DNA of 64,000 nucleotides from Ectorhizobium quercum (GCF_026552795.1 NZ_JANFPI010000002.1:248001-312000); one strand, 5' to 3'; counted from the stretch's first letter, positions 46,312-54,568 are shown. The notes: generated by a model not told the origin, from the sequence alone. Made by a program: numbers and translations.

Positions 46312-47574
46312 ATGGCTGCAAATCTGGCCGCACCGGGCGAAAATCTTCGCATCAACGGCGATCGCCTGTGGGATTCACTGATGGACATGGCGAAGATCGG
46401 CCCCGGCATTGCCGGCGGCAACAACCGCCAGACCCTGACCGACGCCGATGCCGAGGGCCGAAGCACCTTCAAGAGCTGGTGCGACGCCGCCGGCCTGACG
46501 ACCGGGGTGGACAAAATGGGCACCATGTTCGCGACCCGTCCGGGCACCGATCCGGACGCGCTTCCGGTCTATGTCGGCAGCCATCTCGACACCCAGCCGA
46601 CCGGCGGCAAGTTCGACGGCGTGCTCGGCGTGCTTGCCGCGCTGGAAGTCGTCCGCACCATGAACGACCTCGGCATCGAAACGAAGCACCCGGTCGTCGT
46701 GACGAACTGGGCGAACGAGGAAGGCGCGCGCTTCGCCCCGGCCATGCTCGCCTCCGGCGTCTTCGCCGGCATCCACACGCTGGACTACGCCTATGCCCGC
46801 AAGGACCCCGAGGGCAAGACCTATGGCGACGAACTGAAGCGCATCGGCTGGCTCGGCGACGAGGAGGTCGGCGCGCGCAAGATGCACGCCTATTTCGAAT
46901 ATCACATCGAACAGGGCCCCATTCTCGAAGCCGAGGAAAAGCAGATCGGCGTCGTGACCCACTGTCAGGGCCTGTGGTGGCTGGAATTCACACTGACGGG
47001 CAAGGAGGCGCATACCGGCTCCACGCCCATGAACCTGCGCGTCAATGCCGGCCTCGCCTTCGCCCGCATTCTCGAACTGGTGCAGGAGGTTGCGATGGGC
47101 GAGCAGCCGGGCGCGGTCGGCGGCGTTGGTCAGGCGTTCTTCTCGCCGAACTCGCGCAACGTTCTGCCCGGCACGGTCACGTTCACGGTCGACATCCGCA
47201 CGCCGGACCAGGAGAAGCTCGACCGCATGCGCGCGAAGATCGAGGCGGGCGCCGCCGAAATCTGCGAAAAGCTCGACGTCGGCTGTTCCGTGGAGGCCGT
47301 CGGCCATTTCGATCCGGTCACGTTCAACCCGGTGCTGGTCTCCCGCGTCCGCTCGGCCGCGGAAAAGCTCGGCTACAGCCACATGGACATCATCTCCGGC
47401 GCCGGCCACGATGCCTGCTGGGCCGCAAGGGTCGCCCCCGCCACGATGATCATGTGCCCCTGCGTCGACGGCCTCTCCCATAACGAGGCGGAGGAGATTT
47501 CGAAGGAATGGGCCGCCGCCGGCGCCGACGTGCTGTTCCACGCGGTCGTCGAGACGGCGGAGATCGTCGAGTGA
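46312..47574 (+). CDS. hyuC: N-carbamoyl-beta-alanine amidohydrolase / Zn-dependent carbamoylase
   Basis: This M20-family amidohydrolase would carry out the last step of reductive pyrimidine breakdown, N-carbamoyl-beta-alanine to beta-alanine, CO2 and ammonia. The 420-residue protein has the metal-site motifs GSHLDTQPTGGKFDG, NEEGARFAPAM, HIEQGPILEAEEK and GAGHDACWAA, and the dimerisation domain between. The ATG at 46312 is chosen so that GGGGA and GGAG lie upstream; an ATG at 46303 is close behind. hydA followed directly in many relatives; here a palindromic repeat and a DUF559 gene lie between them. Confidence 0.9.
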   Translation: MAANLAAPGENLRINGDRLWDSLMDMAKIGPGIAGGNNRQTLTDADAEGRSTFKSWCDAAGLTTGVDKMGTMFATRPGTDPDALPVYVGSHLDTQPTGGKFDGVLGVLAALEVVRTMNDLGIETKHPVVVTNWANEEGARFAPAMLASGVFAGIHTLDYAYARKDPEGKTYGDELKRIGWLGDEEVGARKMHAYFEYHIEQGPILEAEEKQIGVVTHCQGLWWLEFTLTGKEAHTGSTPMNLRVNAGLAFARILELVQEVAMGEQPGAVGGVGQAFFSPNSRNVLPGTVTFTVDIRTPDQEKLDRMRAKIEAGAAEICEKLDVGCSVEAVGHFDPVTFNPVLVSRVRSAAEKLGYSHMDIISGAGHDACWAARVAPATMIMCPCVDGLSHNEAEEISKEWAAAGADVLFHAVVETAEIVE

Positions 47575-47595
47575 GCCCAGTGCGAGCGGCGAGCG

Positions 47596-47735
47596 GCCCC
47601 CTCATCCGACCCTTCGGGCCACCTTCTCCCCCTCGGGGAGAAGGGACGTTCCACCGCACCGAAGTCGAAAACAGATCGGTCTGTCTTCCCTTCTCCCCGA
47701 GGGGGAGAAGGTGCCGGCAGGCGGATGAGGGGGCC
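47596..47735. repeat. Compound palindromic repeat, copy B, between hyuC and a DUF559 gene
   Basis: Two copies of a mosaic element face each other. GGCCCCCTCATCCG (47596-47609) matches CGGATGAGGGGGCC (47722-47735) as an inverted pair, and ACCTTCTCCCCCTCGGGGAG (47620-47639, continuing AAGGGA) is the reverse complement of TCCCTTCTCCCCGAGGGGGAGAAGGT ending near 47712. Each inner arm is itself a near-palindrome. About 40 bases of unrelated sequence lie at the centre. The element begins 21 bp after the hyuC stop and ends 9 bp before the DUF559 ATG. Confidence 0.85.
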
Positions 47736-47744
47736 GCGCCCAAG

Positions 47745-48182
47745 ATGAATCACAACCCCGCCAGGCGTCGCCCCGGCAAGACCGCGCAGGCCCGCAAACT
47801 CCGCAAGACCGAAACCGAGGAAGAAACCTTCCTCTGGAGCGACCTGCGCAACCGCCGCCTGAACGGCCATAAGTTCACCCGGCAGGTGCCGCTTGGGCCT
47901 TACGTCGTGGATTCTCTCTGTCGTGAGCAAAGACTAATCGTCGAGGTGGACGGTTTCCAGCATGCTGGAAATCTATCGGACGACTTCCGCACAAGCTGGC
48001 TGAACCGCCAAGGCTATTCGGTCCTGCGCTTCTGGAACCACGAAATCACCCGCGAGCGGGCGGCGGTCCTCGAGACCATCCTTGCAACGCTCGAGGGCCG
48101 GATGAGCGAGGCGTGTGACATCGCGCGTTTCCACCCGGCCCTCACCGACACAATCGAACATAACAGGGAACGGCAATCATGA
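47745..48182 (+). CDS. DUF559 endonuclease-like protein, copy 1
   Basis: A 145-residue DUF559 protein, related to very-short-patch-repair (Vsr) endonucleases of the PD-(D/E)xK type. The conserved block is FLWSDLRNRRLNGHKFTRQVPLGPYVVD, then RLIVEVDGFQHAG, where Asp and the EVD acid residues would bind metal, and GYSVLRFWNHEI. Function in the family is not established. The ATG is 9 bp from the end of repeat B, whose GAGGGGG may act as ribosome binding site. Its stop overlaps the hydA ATG (ATGA), so it is embedded in the pyrimidine operon although unrelated in function. Only distantly similar to the second copy at 51048. Confidence 0.8.
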   Translation: MNHNPARRRPGKTAQARKLRKTETEEETFLWSDLRNRRLNGHKFTRQVPLGPYVVDSLCREQRLIVEVDGFQHAGNLSDDFRTSWLNRQGYSVLRFWNHEITRERAAVLETILATLEGRMSEACDIARFHPALTDTIEHNRERQS

Positions 48183-49633
48183 GCACAGTCATCAAGGGCG
48201 GCACCGTCGTTACCGCCGACCTCACCTACAAGGCGGATGTGAAGATCGAGGGGGGCAGGATCGTCGAGATCGGCCCCGACCTTTCCGGCGAGGAAATCCT
48301 CGACGCTGCGGGCTGCTATGTCATGCCGGGCGGCATCGACCCGCACGTCCATCTCGAAATGCCCTTCATGGGCACCTATTCGGCCGACGATTTCGAAAGC
48401 GGCACGCGCGCCGGCCTCGTTGGCGGCACGACGATGGTGGTGGATTTCTGTCTGCCCGATCCGGGCCAGTCGCTGCTCGACGCGCTGAAGCGCTGGGACA
48501 ACAAGGCGACCCGGGCGAACGCCGACTATTCGTTCCACATGGCGATCACCTGGTGGGACAAGCAGGTCTTCGAGGAAATGGCCACCGTCGCGCTTGAAAA
48601 GGGCATCAACTCGTTCAAGCACTTCATGGCCTACAAGGGCGCGCTGATGGTGAACGACGACGAGATGTTCGCGTCCTTCTCGCGCTGCGCCGAGCTCGGC
48701 GCCATCCCCTTCGTGCATGCGGAAAACGGCGATATCGTCGCCTCCATGCAGGAAAAGCTGATGGCCGCCGGCAATACCGGCCCGGAAGCGCATGCCTATT
48801 CCCGACCGCCGGAAGTGGAAGGCGAGGCGACCAACCGCGCCATCACCATCGCCGACATGGCCGGATGCCCGGTCTATATCGTCCATACCTCATGTGAACA
48901 GTCGCACGAGGCGATCCGCCGCGCCCGTCAGAAGGGCATCCGCGTCTACGGCGAGCCGCTGATCCAGCACCTGCTGCTCGACGAAAGCGAATACGCCAAC
49001 CCGGACTGGGACCATGCCGCCGCCCGCGTCATGTCGCCGCCCTTCCGCAACAAACAGCATCAGGACAGCCTGTGGGCCGGACTTCAGGCCGGTTCGCTCT
49101 CCTGCGTGGCGACCGACCATTGCTCCTTCACGGTGGAACAGAAGCGCTACGGCCTCGGCGATTTCCGCAAGATCCCCAACGGCACCGGCGGCCTTGAGGA
49201 CCGCCTGCCGCTTCTGTGGACCTATGGCGTCAACACCGGTCGCCTGACGCCGAACGAATTCGTTGCCGTCACTTCCACCAACATCGCCAAGATCCTCAAC
49301 ATCTATCCGAGGAAGGGCGCGATCATGGTCGGCGCCGATGCCGATATCGTCGTCTGGGACCCGCAGCGCGAGAAGACGATTTCCGCGAAAACCCAGCAAT
49401 CGCCGGTCGAATACAACGTCTTCGAAGGCAAGCAGGTGAAGGGCCTGCCGCGCTTCACGCTGACGCGCGGCTATGTCGCCGTGGAGGAAGGCGCGGTGAA
49501 GACGAAGGAAGGCCACGGCCAGTTCGTCGCCCGCGATCCGATGGGGCCGGTCAACAAGGCGCTCTCGACGTGGAAGGATCTGGTCGCCCCCCGCAAGGTC
49601 GAACGCACCGGCATTCCGGCCTCGGGCGTGTGA
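48179..49633 (+). CDS. hydA: Dihydropyrimidinase (hydantoinase)
   Basis: Dihydropyrimidinase opens dihydrouracil/dihydrothymine to the N-carbamoyl beta-amino acid, the step between PreTA and HyuC. The 484-residue amidohydrolase has the zinc motif GGIDPHVHLEMPFMG, the carbamylated Lys153 in HFMAYKGAL, and further ligands in VHAENGD, IVHTSCEQSHE and ATDHCSF. AGGGAAC precedes the ATG, which overlaps the stop of the DUF559 gene. The Nudix gene starts in a TGATG overlap at its stop. Confidence 0.95.
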   Translation: MSTVIKGGTVVTADLTYKADVKIEGGRIVEIGPDLSGEEILDAAGCYVMPGGIDPHVHLEMPFMGTYSADDFESGTRAGLVGGTTMVVDFCLPDPGQSLLDALKRWDNKATRANADYSFHMAITWWDKQVFEEMATVALEKGINSFKHFMAYKGALMVNDDEMFASFSRCAELGAIPFVHAENGDIVASMQEKLMAAGNTGPEAHAYSRPPEVEGEATNRAITIADMAGCPVYIVHTSCEQSHEAIRRARQKGIRVYGEPLIQHLLLDESEYANPDWDHAAARVMSPPFRNKQHQDSLWAGLQAGSLSCVATDHCSFTVEQKRYGLGDFRKIPNGTGGLEDRLPLLWTYGVNTGRLTPNEFVAVTSTNIAKILNIYPRKGAIMVGADADIVVWDPQREKTISAKTQQSPVEYNVFEGKQVKGLPRFTLTRGYVAVEEGAVKTKEGHGQFVARDPMGPVNKALSTWKDLVAPRKVERTGIPASGV

Positions 49634-50058
49634 TGCAGGCAGGGCCTGTCATCACAATCGCCGCCGCGGCATTTCTCGACCGCGACGGCCGCACTCTCCT
49701 TGTGCGCAAGCGAGGCTCGCCGTTCTTCATGCAGCCTGGCGGCAAGATCGACGCGGGCGAGACGCCGCGTGAGGCGCTGGTGCGCGAATTGCGCGAGGAA
49801 CTCGACCTTGAGGTGGATGCCGGCGACTTCGCCTATGCCGGCCTGTTCTCGGAGGAAGCGGCCAACGAGCCGGATACGATGGTGAAGGCGCATGTCTTCG
49901 TCAGCTTTCGCCCGGTGGAGGCCAGGGCGCTCGCCGAGATCGAGGAAGCGCGCTGGTTCCCGCTGCAAGGCGAACCGGACGCCGCCTTTGCGCGGCTGAC
50001 CGAAAACCATATCCTGCCGCTGGCCCGCCGGGCGCTTGCGGAAGGACGATACCGATGA
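49633..50058 (+). CDS. Nudix hydrolase
   Basis: A 141-residue Nudix pyrophosphohydrolase. The Nudix box GGKIDAGETPREALVRELREEL is complete, including the REL-x-EE metal-binding core, and VRKRGSPFFMQPGG precedes it. Substrates in the family are nucleoside diphosphates linked to other groups; it could clean up oxidised or modified pyrimidine nucleotides, but this is a guess from position. Its ATG overlaps the hydA stop by one base and the ABC ATPase gene follows 10 bp after its stop, so it belongs to the same transcript. Confidence 0.85.
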   Translation: MQAGPVITIAAAAFLDRDGRTLLVRKRGSPFFMQPGGKIDAGETPREALVRELREELDLEVDAGDFAYAGLFSEEAANEPDTMVKAHVFVSFRPVEARALAEIEEARWFPLQGEPDAAFARLTENHILPLARRALAEGRYR

Positions 50059-50068
50059 AAGACGTTCC

Positions 50069-50857
50069 ATGAGTGAGAATTTCGCAGTCGTGCGTGCCCG
50101 CAACCTGGGCCTGACGTTCCAGACCGGCGACGGGCCCGTGCATGCCCTTTCCAATGTCGACCTCGAAGTCGGCAAGGGCGATTTCGTGTCCTTCATCGGC
50201 CCGTCCGGCTGCGGAAAGACGACGTTTCTGCGCGTCATCGCCGATCTGGAGCGGCACACCTCCGGCACCATCGAGGTGAACGGCACGACGCCGGAAATCG
50301 CCCGCAAGGACCGCGCTTACGGCTATGTCTTCCAGGCGGCGGCGCTTTTTCCCTGGCGCACCATCGAGGACAATATCGCCCTGCCGCTGGAAATCATGGG
50401 CTTCAGCAGGCAGCAGCAGAAGGAACGCATCGAACGCACGCTGGATCTCGTCAGCCTCGACGGCTTCGGCAAGAAGTATCCCTGGCAGCTTTCCGGCGGC
50501 ATGCAGCAGCGCGCCTCCATCGCCCGGGCGCTCGCCTTCGATGCCGACCTGCTTTTGATGGACGAGCCCTTCGGCGCGCTGGACGAGATCGTCCGCGACC
50601 ATCTCAATGAACAGCTCCTGAAACTCTGGGACCGCACGAACAAGACGATCTGTTTCGTCACCCACTCCATTCCGGAAGCCGTCTATCTCTCCACGAAGAT
50701 CGTGGTCATGAGCCCGCGTCCCGGCCGGGTGACGGACATCATCGACTGTCGCCTGCCGCGCGAGCGGCCGCTGGACATCCGCGAAACCCCCGAATTTCTC
50801 GAAATCGCCCACCGCGTCCGCGAGGGCCTGAAGGCGGGGCACAGCTATGAGCAGTGA
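50069..50857 (+). CDS. ABC transporter ATP-binding protein (NitT/TauT/ThiZ type)
   Basis: A 262-residue ABC ATPase with Walker A GPSGCGKTT, Q-loop GYVFQAAALFPWRT, signature LSGGMQQRASIARAL, Walker B LLLMDEPFGALDE and the switch His in FVTHSIPEAVYL. It belongs to the nitrate/taurine/thiamine-precursor branch. The two permeases and binding protein encoded at 51428-54199 complete the transporter. The ATG at 50069 is chosen from alignment of the first strand. Position in the pyrimidine operon points to uptake of a pyrimidine, hydantoin or related ring compound. Confidence 0.92.
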   Translation: MSENFAVVRARNLGLTFQTGDGPVHALSNVDLEVGKGDFVSFIGPSGCGKTTFLRVIADLERHTSGTIEVNGTTPEIARKDRAYGYVFQAAALFPWRTIEDNIALPLEIMGFSRQQQKERIERTLDLVSLDGFGKKYPWQLSGGMQQRASIARALAFDADLLLMDEPFGALDEIVRDHLNEQLLKLWDRTNKTICFVTHSIPEAVYLSTKIVVMSPRPGRVTDIIDCRLPRERPLDIRETPEFLEIAHRVREGLKAGHSYEQ

Positions 50858-50879
50858 GTGGACGGCGCGTCAGACAAGA

Positions 50880-51012
50880 ACCCCTCCCCAACCCCTCCCC
50901 ACAAGGCGGAGGGGCTTGCCTGCCGCGCTCCAGCGGTTTTCGCGTGGCAAGGCATCGCCACGAATCGTCTCCCCCCTTGTGGGGGAGATGGCCGGCAGGC
51001 CAGAGGGGGTAT
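50880..51012. repeat. Compound palindromic repeats, copy C, between ABC ATPase and a second DUF559 gene
   Basis: Two different elements lie side by side. The first (about 50880-50928) has CCCCTCCCCAACCCCTCCCC repeated tracts facing GGCGGAGGGGCTTGCCTGCC. The second (50968-51012) reads TCTCCCCCCTTGTGGGGGAG, then ATGGCCGGCAGGCCAGAGGG, and is the same family as copy A at 31211-31257. The block starts 22 bp after the ATPase stop and splits the ABC transporter genes. Confidence 0.8.
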
Positions 51013-51047
51013 TCGCGCCGAGACGAACCGTTCGGAAAGATCGCTCT

Positions 51048-51431
51048 ATGGCCCACTCCAACATCGATCCGAGACCCCGCCACCGTGCCAGGACGCTCCG
51101 GCGCGAGATGACAAAAGCGGAGCGTATCATGTGGGATATCCTCCGCGATTTTCGCCCGCGCGGCGCTCGTTTTCGCCGCGAGGCACCCATCGGCCCCTAT
51201 ATCGCCGATTTTGTATGGCTCGCCGCGCGCATCGTCGTGGAAGTCGACGGCCACAGCCATGAAACGGACGACGGCAAAATCCATGACCGTCGACGCGACG
51301 CATGGCTCACCGGCGAAGGCTTCACCGTCATCCGTTTTGACAACGATCAGGTGATCGACAATCCCGACCATGTCGCCATCACACTCGAAAGCAGAATCCT
51401 GCCTTTTCTGAAACCGGAGGCCGGGTCATGA
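51048..51431 (+). CDS. DUF559 endonuclease-like protein, copy 2
   Basis: A 127-residue DUF559 protein: RTLRREMTKAERIMWDILRD, FRREAPIGPYIADFVWLAARIVVEVDGHSHE and GFTVIRFDNDQVIDNPDHV. The Asp in IADF and the EVDG core mark the Vsr-like PD-(D/E)xK fold. The ATG at 51048 is 35 bp after repeat C; its stop overlaps the first permease ATG (ATGA). It interrupts an otherwise normal ABC transporter operon. Similarity to copy 1 is clear but distant, so this is not a recent duplication. Confidence 0.8.
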   Translation: MAHSNIDPRPRHRARTLRREMTKAERIMWDILRDFRPRGARFRREAPIGPYIADFVWLAARIVVEVDGHSHETDDGKIHDRRRDAWLTGEGFTVIRFDNDQVIDNPDHVAITLESRILPFLKPEAGS

Positions 51432-52312
51432 GAGCTGCCTCCTTCCTTCACGACCGCCTCCTGCCCGTCCTCACCGTGCTGGTCTTCATCGTGGCGGTCT
51501 GGTATTGCGCCGCCGTCTGGCTGAATGCCCCCTTCGTGCGCGATCAGGCGGCCCGTGCCGGAACCGCCGTGACGTTCGCGGACATCCTGCCGCAGACGAT
51601 GGCGCAGGACCGCCCCGTCCTTCCCGCGCCGCACCAGATCGTCGCCGAGCTGTGGAAGACGACCGCCATGATGCCGGTCACGTCGCGGCGCAGCCTGGTC
51701 TATCATGCCTGGATCACCCTTTCGGCAACGCTGTCCGGCTTCGCGATCGGCACCGCCCTTGGCATCCTGCTGGCCGTCGGCATCGTCCACAACCGGGCGA
51801 TGGACAAGTCGCTGATGCCCTGGATCATCGCCAGCCAGACGATCCCGATCCTTGCCGTCGCGCCGATGATCATCGTCGTGCTGAACGCCATCGGCATTTC
51901 CGGCCTGCTGCCGAAGGCGCTGATCTCGGCCTATCTGTCCTTCTTCCCGGTCGTCGTCGGCATGGTGAAGGGGCTTCGCAGCCCGGACCGGCTGCTTCTC
52001 GACCTGATGCGCACCTATGGCGCAAGCCCGGGCCAGCTTTTCTGGAAGCTGCGCTGGCCGGCGTCGCTGCCGTATCTCTTCACCTCGCTGAAGGTCGCCG
52101 TCGCCATCGCGCTGGTCGGCGCCATCGTCGGGGAACTGCCGACCGGGGCCGTCGCCGGCCTCGGCGCGCGCCTTCTGTCCGGCTCCTATTACGGCCAGAC
52201 GATCCAGATCTGGTCGGCCCTGTTCATGGCCGCCACCGTCGCCGCCCTGCTGGTGGCGACGGTCGGCGGTGCCCACAGGCTCGTCCTGAAGCGGATGGGG
52301 GAGCGTCCATGA
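51428..52312 (+). CDS. ABC transporter permease 1 (BPD-type)
   Basis: A 294-residue inner-membrane permease with about six or seven helices and the EAA-type loop LRSPDRLLLDLMRTYGASPGQLFWKLRWPASLPYLFTSLKVAVA that contacts the ATPase. SSVTLSATLSG-like core and VGELPTGAVAGLG are typical of NitT/TauT permeases. GGAGG lies 7 bases before the ATG at 51428, inside the DUF559 gene. Its stop overlaps the second permease by ATGA. Two different permeases suggest a heterodimeric channel. Confidence 0.9.
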   Translation: MRAASFLHDRLLPVLTVLVFIVAVWYCAAVWLNAPFVRDQAARAGTAVTFADILPQTMAQDRPVLPAPHQIVAELWKTTAMMPVTSRRSLVYHAWITLSATLSGFAIGTALGILLAVGIVHNRAMDKSLMPWIIASQTIPILAVAPMIIVVLNAIGISGLLPKALISAYLSFFPVVVGMVKGLRSPDRLLLDLMRTYGASPGQLFWKLRWPASLPYLFTSLKVAVAIALVGAIVGELPTGAVAGLGARLLSGSYYGQTIQIWSALFMAATVAALLVATVGGAHRLVLKRMGERP

Positions 52313-53175
52313 ACGCCTGGCTTCTTTTCGCGCTCGTCTACTGGGTGCTCGCCTGGACCTTCAACGAGGCGCTGGTGCGCGTCAAATTCGAAAGCGCGGC
52401 GGCGACCAGGGCCGCGAACTTCGTCGTGCCGCTGGTCTTCGGCATCACCCTGCTCGTGCTGTGGGAATGTCTCGTCAGGGGTTTCCAGATCCCGTCGATC
52501 CTGCTGCCCGCCCCGTCCGCAATCTGGACGCGGATCACCGGCTCGGTCCCGACGCTCTGGGCAGATTTCAGGCAGACCTTCCTGAAATCCGTGCTGACGG
52601 GTTATGTGCTGGGCTGCGGCCTCGGCTTCCTGACGGCGCTCGCCATAGACCGCTCGCCCTTCCTCCAGAAGGGCCTGCTGCCCATCGGCAATTTCGTCTC
52701 GGCCCTGCCGGTGGTCGGCGTCGCGCCGATCATGGTTATGTGGTTCGGCTTCGACTGGCCCTCCAAGGTCGCCGTCGTCGTCATCATGACCTTCTTCCCC
52801 ATGCTGGTGAACACCGTGCAGGGGCTGGCCGCCGCCGGCCACATGGAGAAGGACCTGATGCGCACCTATGCGTCCGGCTGGGGCCAGTCGCTCGTCAAGC
52901 TGCGGCTGCCTGCCGCCATGCCCTTCATCTTCAACGCGCTGAAGATCAACTCGACGCTCGCGCTGATCGGTGCCATCGTGGCCGAATTCTTCGGCACGCC
53001 GATCGTCGGCATGGGCTTTCGCATCTCCACGGAAGTGGGGCGGGCGAATGCCGACATGGTCTGGGCCGAGATCGCGGTCGCCGCGGTCGCAGGCTCGGCC
53101 TTCTACGGACTGGTGGCGCTCGCCGAGCGGGCCGTCACCTTCTGGCATCCGTCTGTCCGTGGTGGACAGACCTGA
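52309..53175 (+). CDS. ABC transporter permease 2 (BPD-type)
   Basis: A 288-residue partner permease with a first long helix (WLLFALVYWVLAW), the outer segment IPSILLPAPSAIWTRI and the EAA loop MEKDLMRTYASGWGQSLVKLRLPAAMPFIFNALKINSTLALIGAIVAEFFG. The ATG at 52309 overlaps the stop of permease 1; the longer upstream frame is a shadow of that gene. The binding-protein gene follows after 31 bp. Confidence 0.9.
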   Translation: MNAWLLFALVYWVLAWTFNEALVRVKFESAAATRAANFVVPLVFGITLLVLWECLVRGFQIPSILLPAPSAIWTRITGSVPTLWADFRQTFLKSVLTGYVLGCGLGFLTALAIDRSPFLQKGLLPIGNFVSALPVVGVAPIMVMWFGFDWPSKVAVVVIMTFFPMLVNTVQGLAAAGHMEKDLMRTYASGWGQSLVKLRLPAAMPFIFNALKINSTLALIGAIVAEFFGTPIVGMGFRISTEVGRANADMVWAEIAVAAVAGSAFYGLVALAERAVTFWHPSVRGGQT

Positions 53176-53206
53176 ACCCAAAGGCAAAACAAGAGGGAAA
53201 CAGCAT

Positions 53207-54199
53207 ATGAAGAATATGATCGCGCTCCTGATGATGGCGACGGCCCTGCCGTTGATGGCCAGCAAGGCGGAGGCCGCCGACAAGGTGACGCTCCAGCTCA
53301 AATGGGTCACGCAGGCCCAGTTCGCCGGCTACTACGTCGCCAAGGACAAGGGCTTTTATGAAGAGGAAGGCCTCGACGTCGAGATCAAGCCCGGCGGCCC
53401 CGACATCGCCCCGGCCCAGGTGATCGCCGGCGGCGGCGCCGACGTCATCATCGACTGGATGCCTTCCGCGCTCGCCGTGCGGGAAAAGGGCACGCCGCTC
53501 GTCAACATCGCCCAGCCGTTCAAGTCGTCCGGCATGATGCTGACGTGTCTGAAGGAAACCGGCATCACCACGCCGGAGGATTTCAAGGGCAAGACGCTCG
53601 GCGTCTGGTTCTTCGGCAACGAATATCCGTTCCTGTCGTGGATGGCCCACCTGAACATCCCGACGACCGGTGGCGCCGACGGCGTGACCGTCCTGAAGCA
53701 GGGCTTCAACGTCGATCCGCTGCTCCAGAAGCAGGCCGCCTGCATCTCCACCATGACCTATAACGAATACTGGCAGGTCATCGATGCGGGCATCGCGCCG
53801 GACGACCTCGTGACCTTCAAGTACGAGGACGAAGGCGTCGCCACGCTGGAGGACGGCCTCTACGTTCTGGAGGACAAGCTCGAGGACCCGGCCTTCAAGG
53901 AAAGGATGGTCAAGTTCGTCCGCGCCTCCATGAAGGGCTGGAAATGGGCCGAGGAAAACCCGGATGACGCCGCCGGCATCGTCCTCGAAAACGACGCCTC
54001 CGGCGCCCAGACCGAAGCTCACCAGAAGCGCATGATGGGCGAAGTGGCCAAGCTCACCGCCGGTTCCGCCGGCGCGCTCGACCCGGCCGATTACGAGCGT
54101 ACCGTCAAGACATTGCTCGGCGGCGGCTCCGATCCGGTCATCACCAAGGAACCGGAAGGCGCCTACACGCTGGACATCACCGACGAGGCGCTGAAATAG
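53207..54199 (+). CDS. ABC transporter substrate-binding protein (NMT1/ThiY-like)
   Basis: A 330-residue periplasmic binding protein. The signal peptide is MKNMIALLMMATALPLMASK ending at AEA (about residue 23). The mature part opens with KVTLQLKWVTQAQFAGYYVAKDKGFYEEEGLDVEIKPGG, characteristic of the NMT1/THI5 group that binds formyl-aminopyrimidine or related rings. GAGGGAAAC precedes the ATG at 53207. Together with the operon context (hydA, hyuC, rutR) this favours a pyrimidine-derived ligand. A strong terminator follows at 54228-54258. Confidence 0.9.
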   Translation: MKNMIALLMMATALPLMASKAEAADKVTLQLKWVTQAQFAGYYVAKDKGFYEEEGLDVEIKPGGPDIAPAQVIAGGGADVIIDWMPSALAVREKGTPLVNIAQPFKSSGMMLTCLKETGITTPEDFKGKTLGVWFFGNEYPFLSWMAHLNIPTTGGADGVTVLKQGFNVDPLLQKQAACISTMTYNEYWQVIDAGIAPDDLVTFKYEDEGVATLEDGLYVLEDKLEDPAFKERMVKFVRASMKGWKWAEENPDDAAGIVLENDASGAQTEAHQKRMMGEVAKLTAGSAGALDPADYERTVKTLLGGGSDPVITKEPEGAYTLDITDEALK

Positions 54200-54227
54200 T
54201 CCTGTCGAAGCCGATGGGCGAAAAACG

Positions 54228-54258
54228 ACGCGCGGCCCCGCGAGGGCCGCGCGTTTTT
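54228..54258 (+). terminator. Rho-independent terminator after the pyrimidine/ABC operon
   Basis: An 11-bp perfect GC-rich stem, ACGCGCGGCCC (54228-54238) with GGGCCGCGCGT (54244-54254), a 5-base loop and a run of five T. Confidence 0.9.
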
Positions 54259-54568
54259 CCATTTGGGGTTTCTTTCAAAGCATTTTCACCTGTGGAACAG
54301 TTGCGCCGTCTTTTATGGCCGGTCGCCGAAGTGGCTTCGAAAATAGACGAGGGTGTCCGACGTAAAAACGCCTGTCTTGAGGGATATGCTCTGGCGGTTC
54401 GGCATCGCCGTTCCTATCTGAGACAATTCCGGGAAAGGCGGGCGACGGCTTTTCCCGCGAAATGTGAAAAAAACGAAGAGACGCAGCGTTTCCGCGACCC
54501 GGCAGAAGTGGAAAGGCCCCGAACCTGCCGACATGGAATGCCGGAAGGCAAGAGACCGACGGATTGAC
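54259..54568. other. Intergenic region upstream of the RND efflux operon
   Basis: About 310 bases after the terminator. It presumably carries the promoter of the RND genes. An in-frame upstream extension of the membrane-fusion gene (to 54464) has no recognisable protein sequence. I see no clear palindrome or box here. Confidence 0.5.

Noticed and set aside
47596..47735. Repeat B as a CRISPR array or simple terminator
   Set aside because: There is no periodic repeat-spacer pattern, and no T-run follows the stems; it fits a head-to-head mosaic palindrome better.
50036..54199. A thiamine (TPP) riboswitch for the ThiY-like transporter
   Set aside because: No CTGAGA-type THI-box element was seen upstream of the transporter genes, which are internal to the operon.
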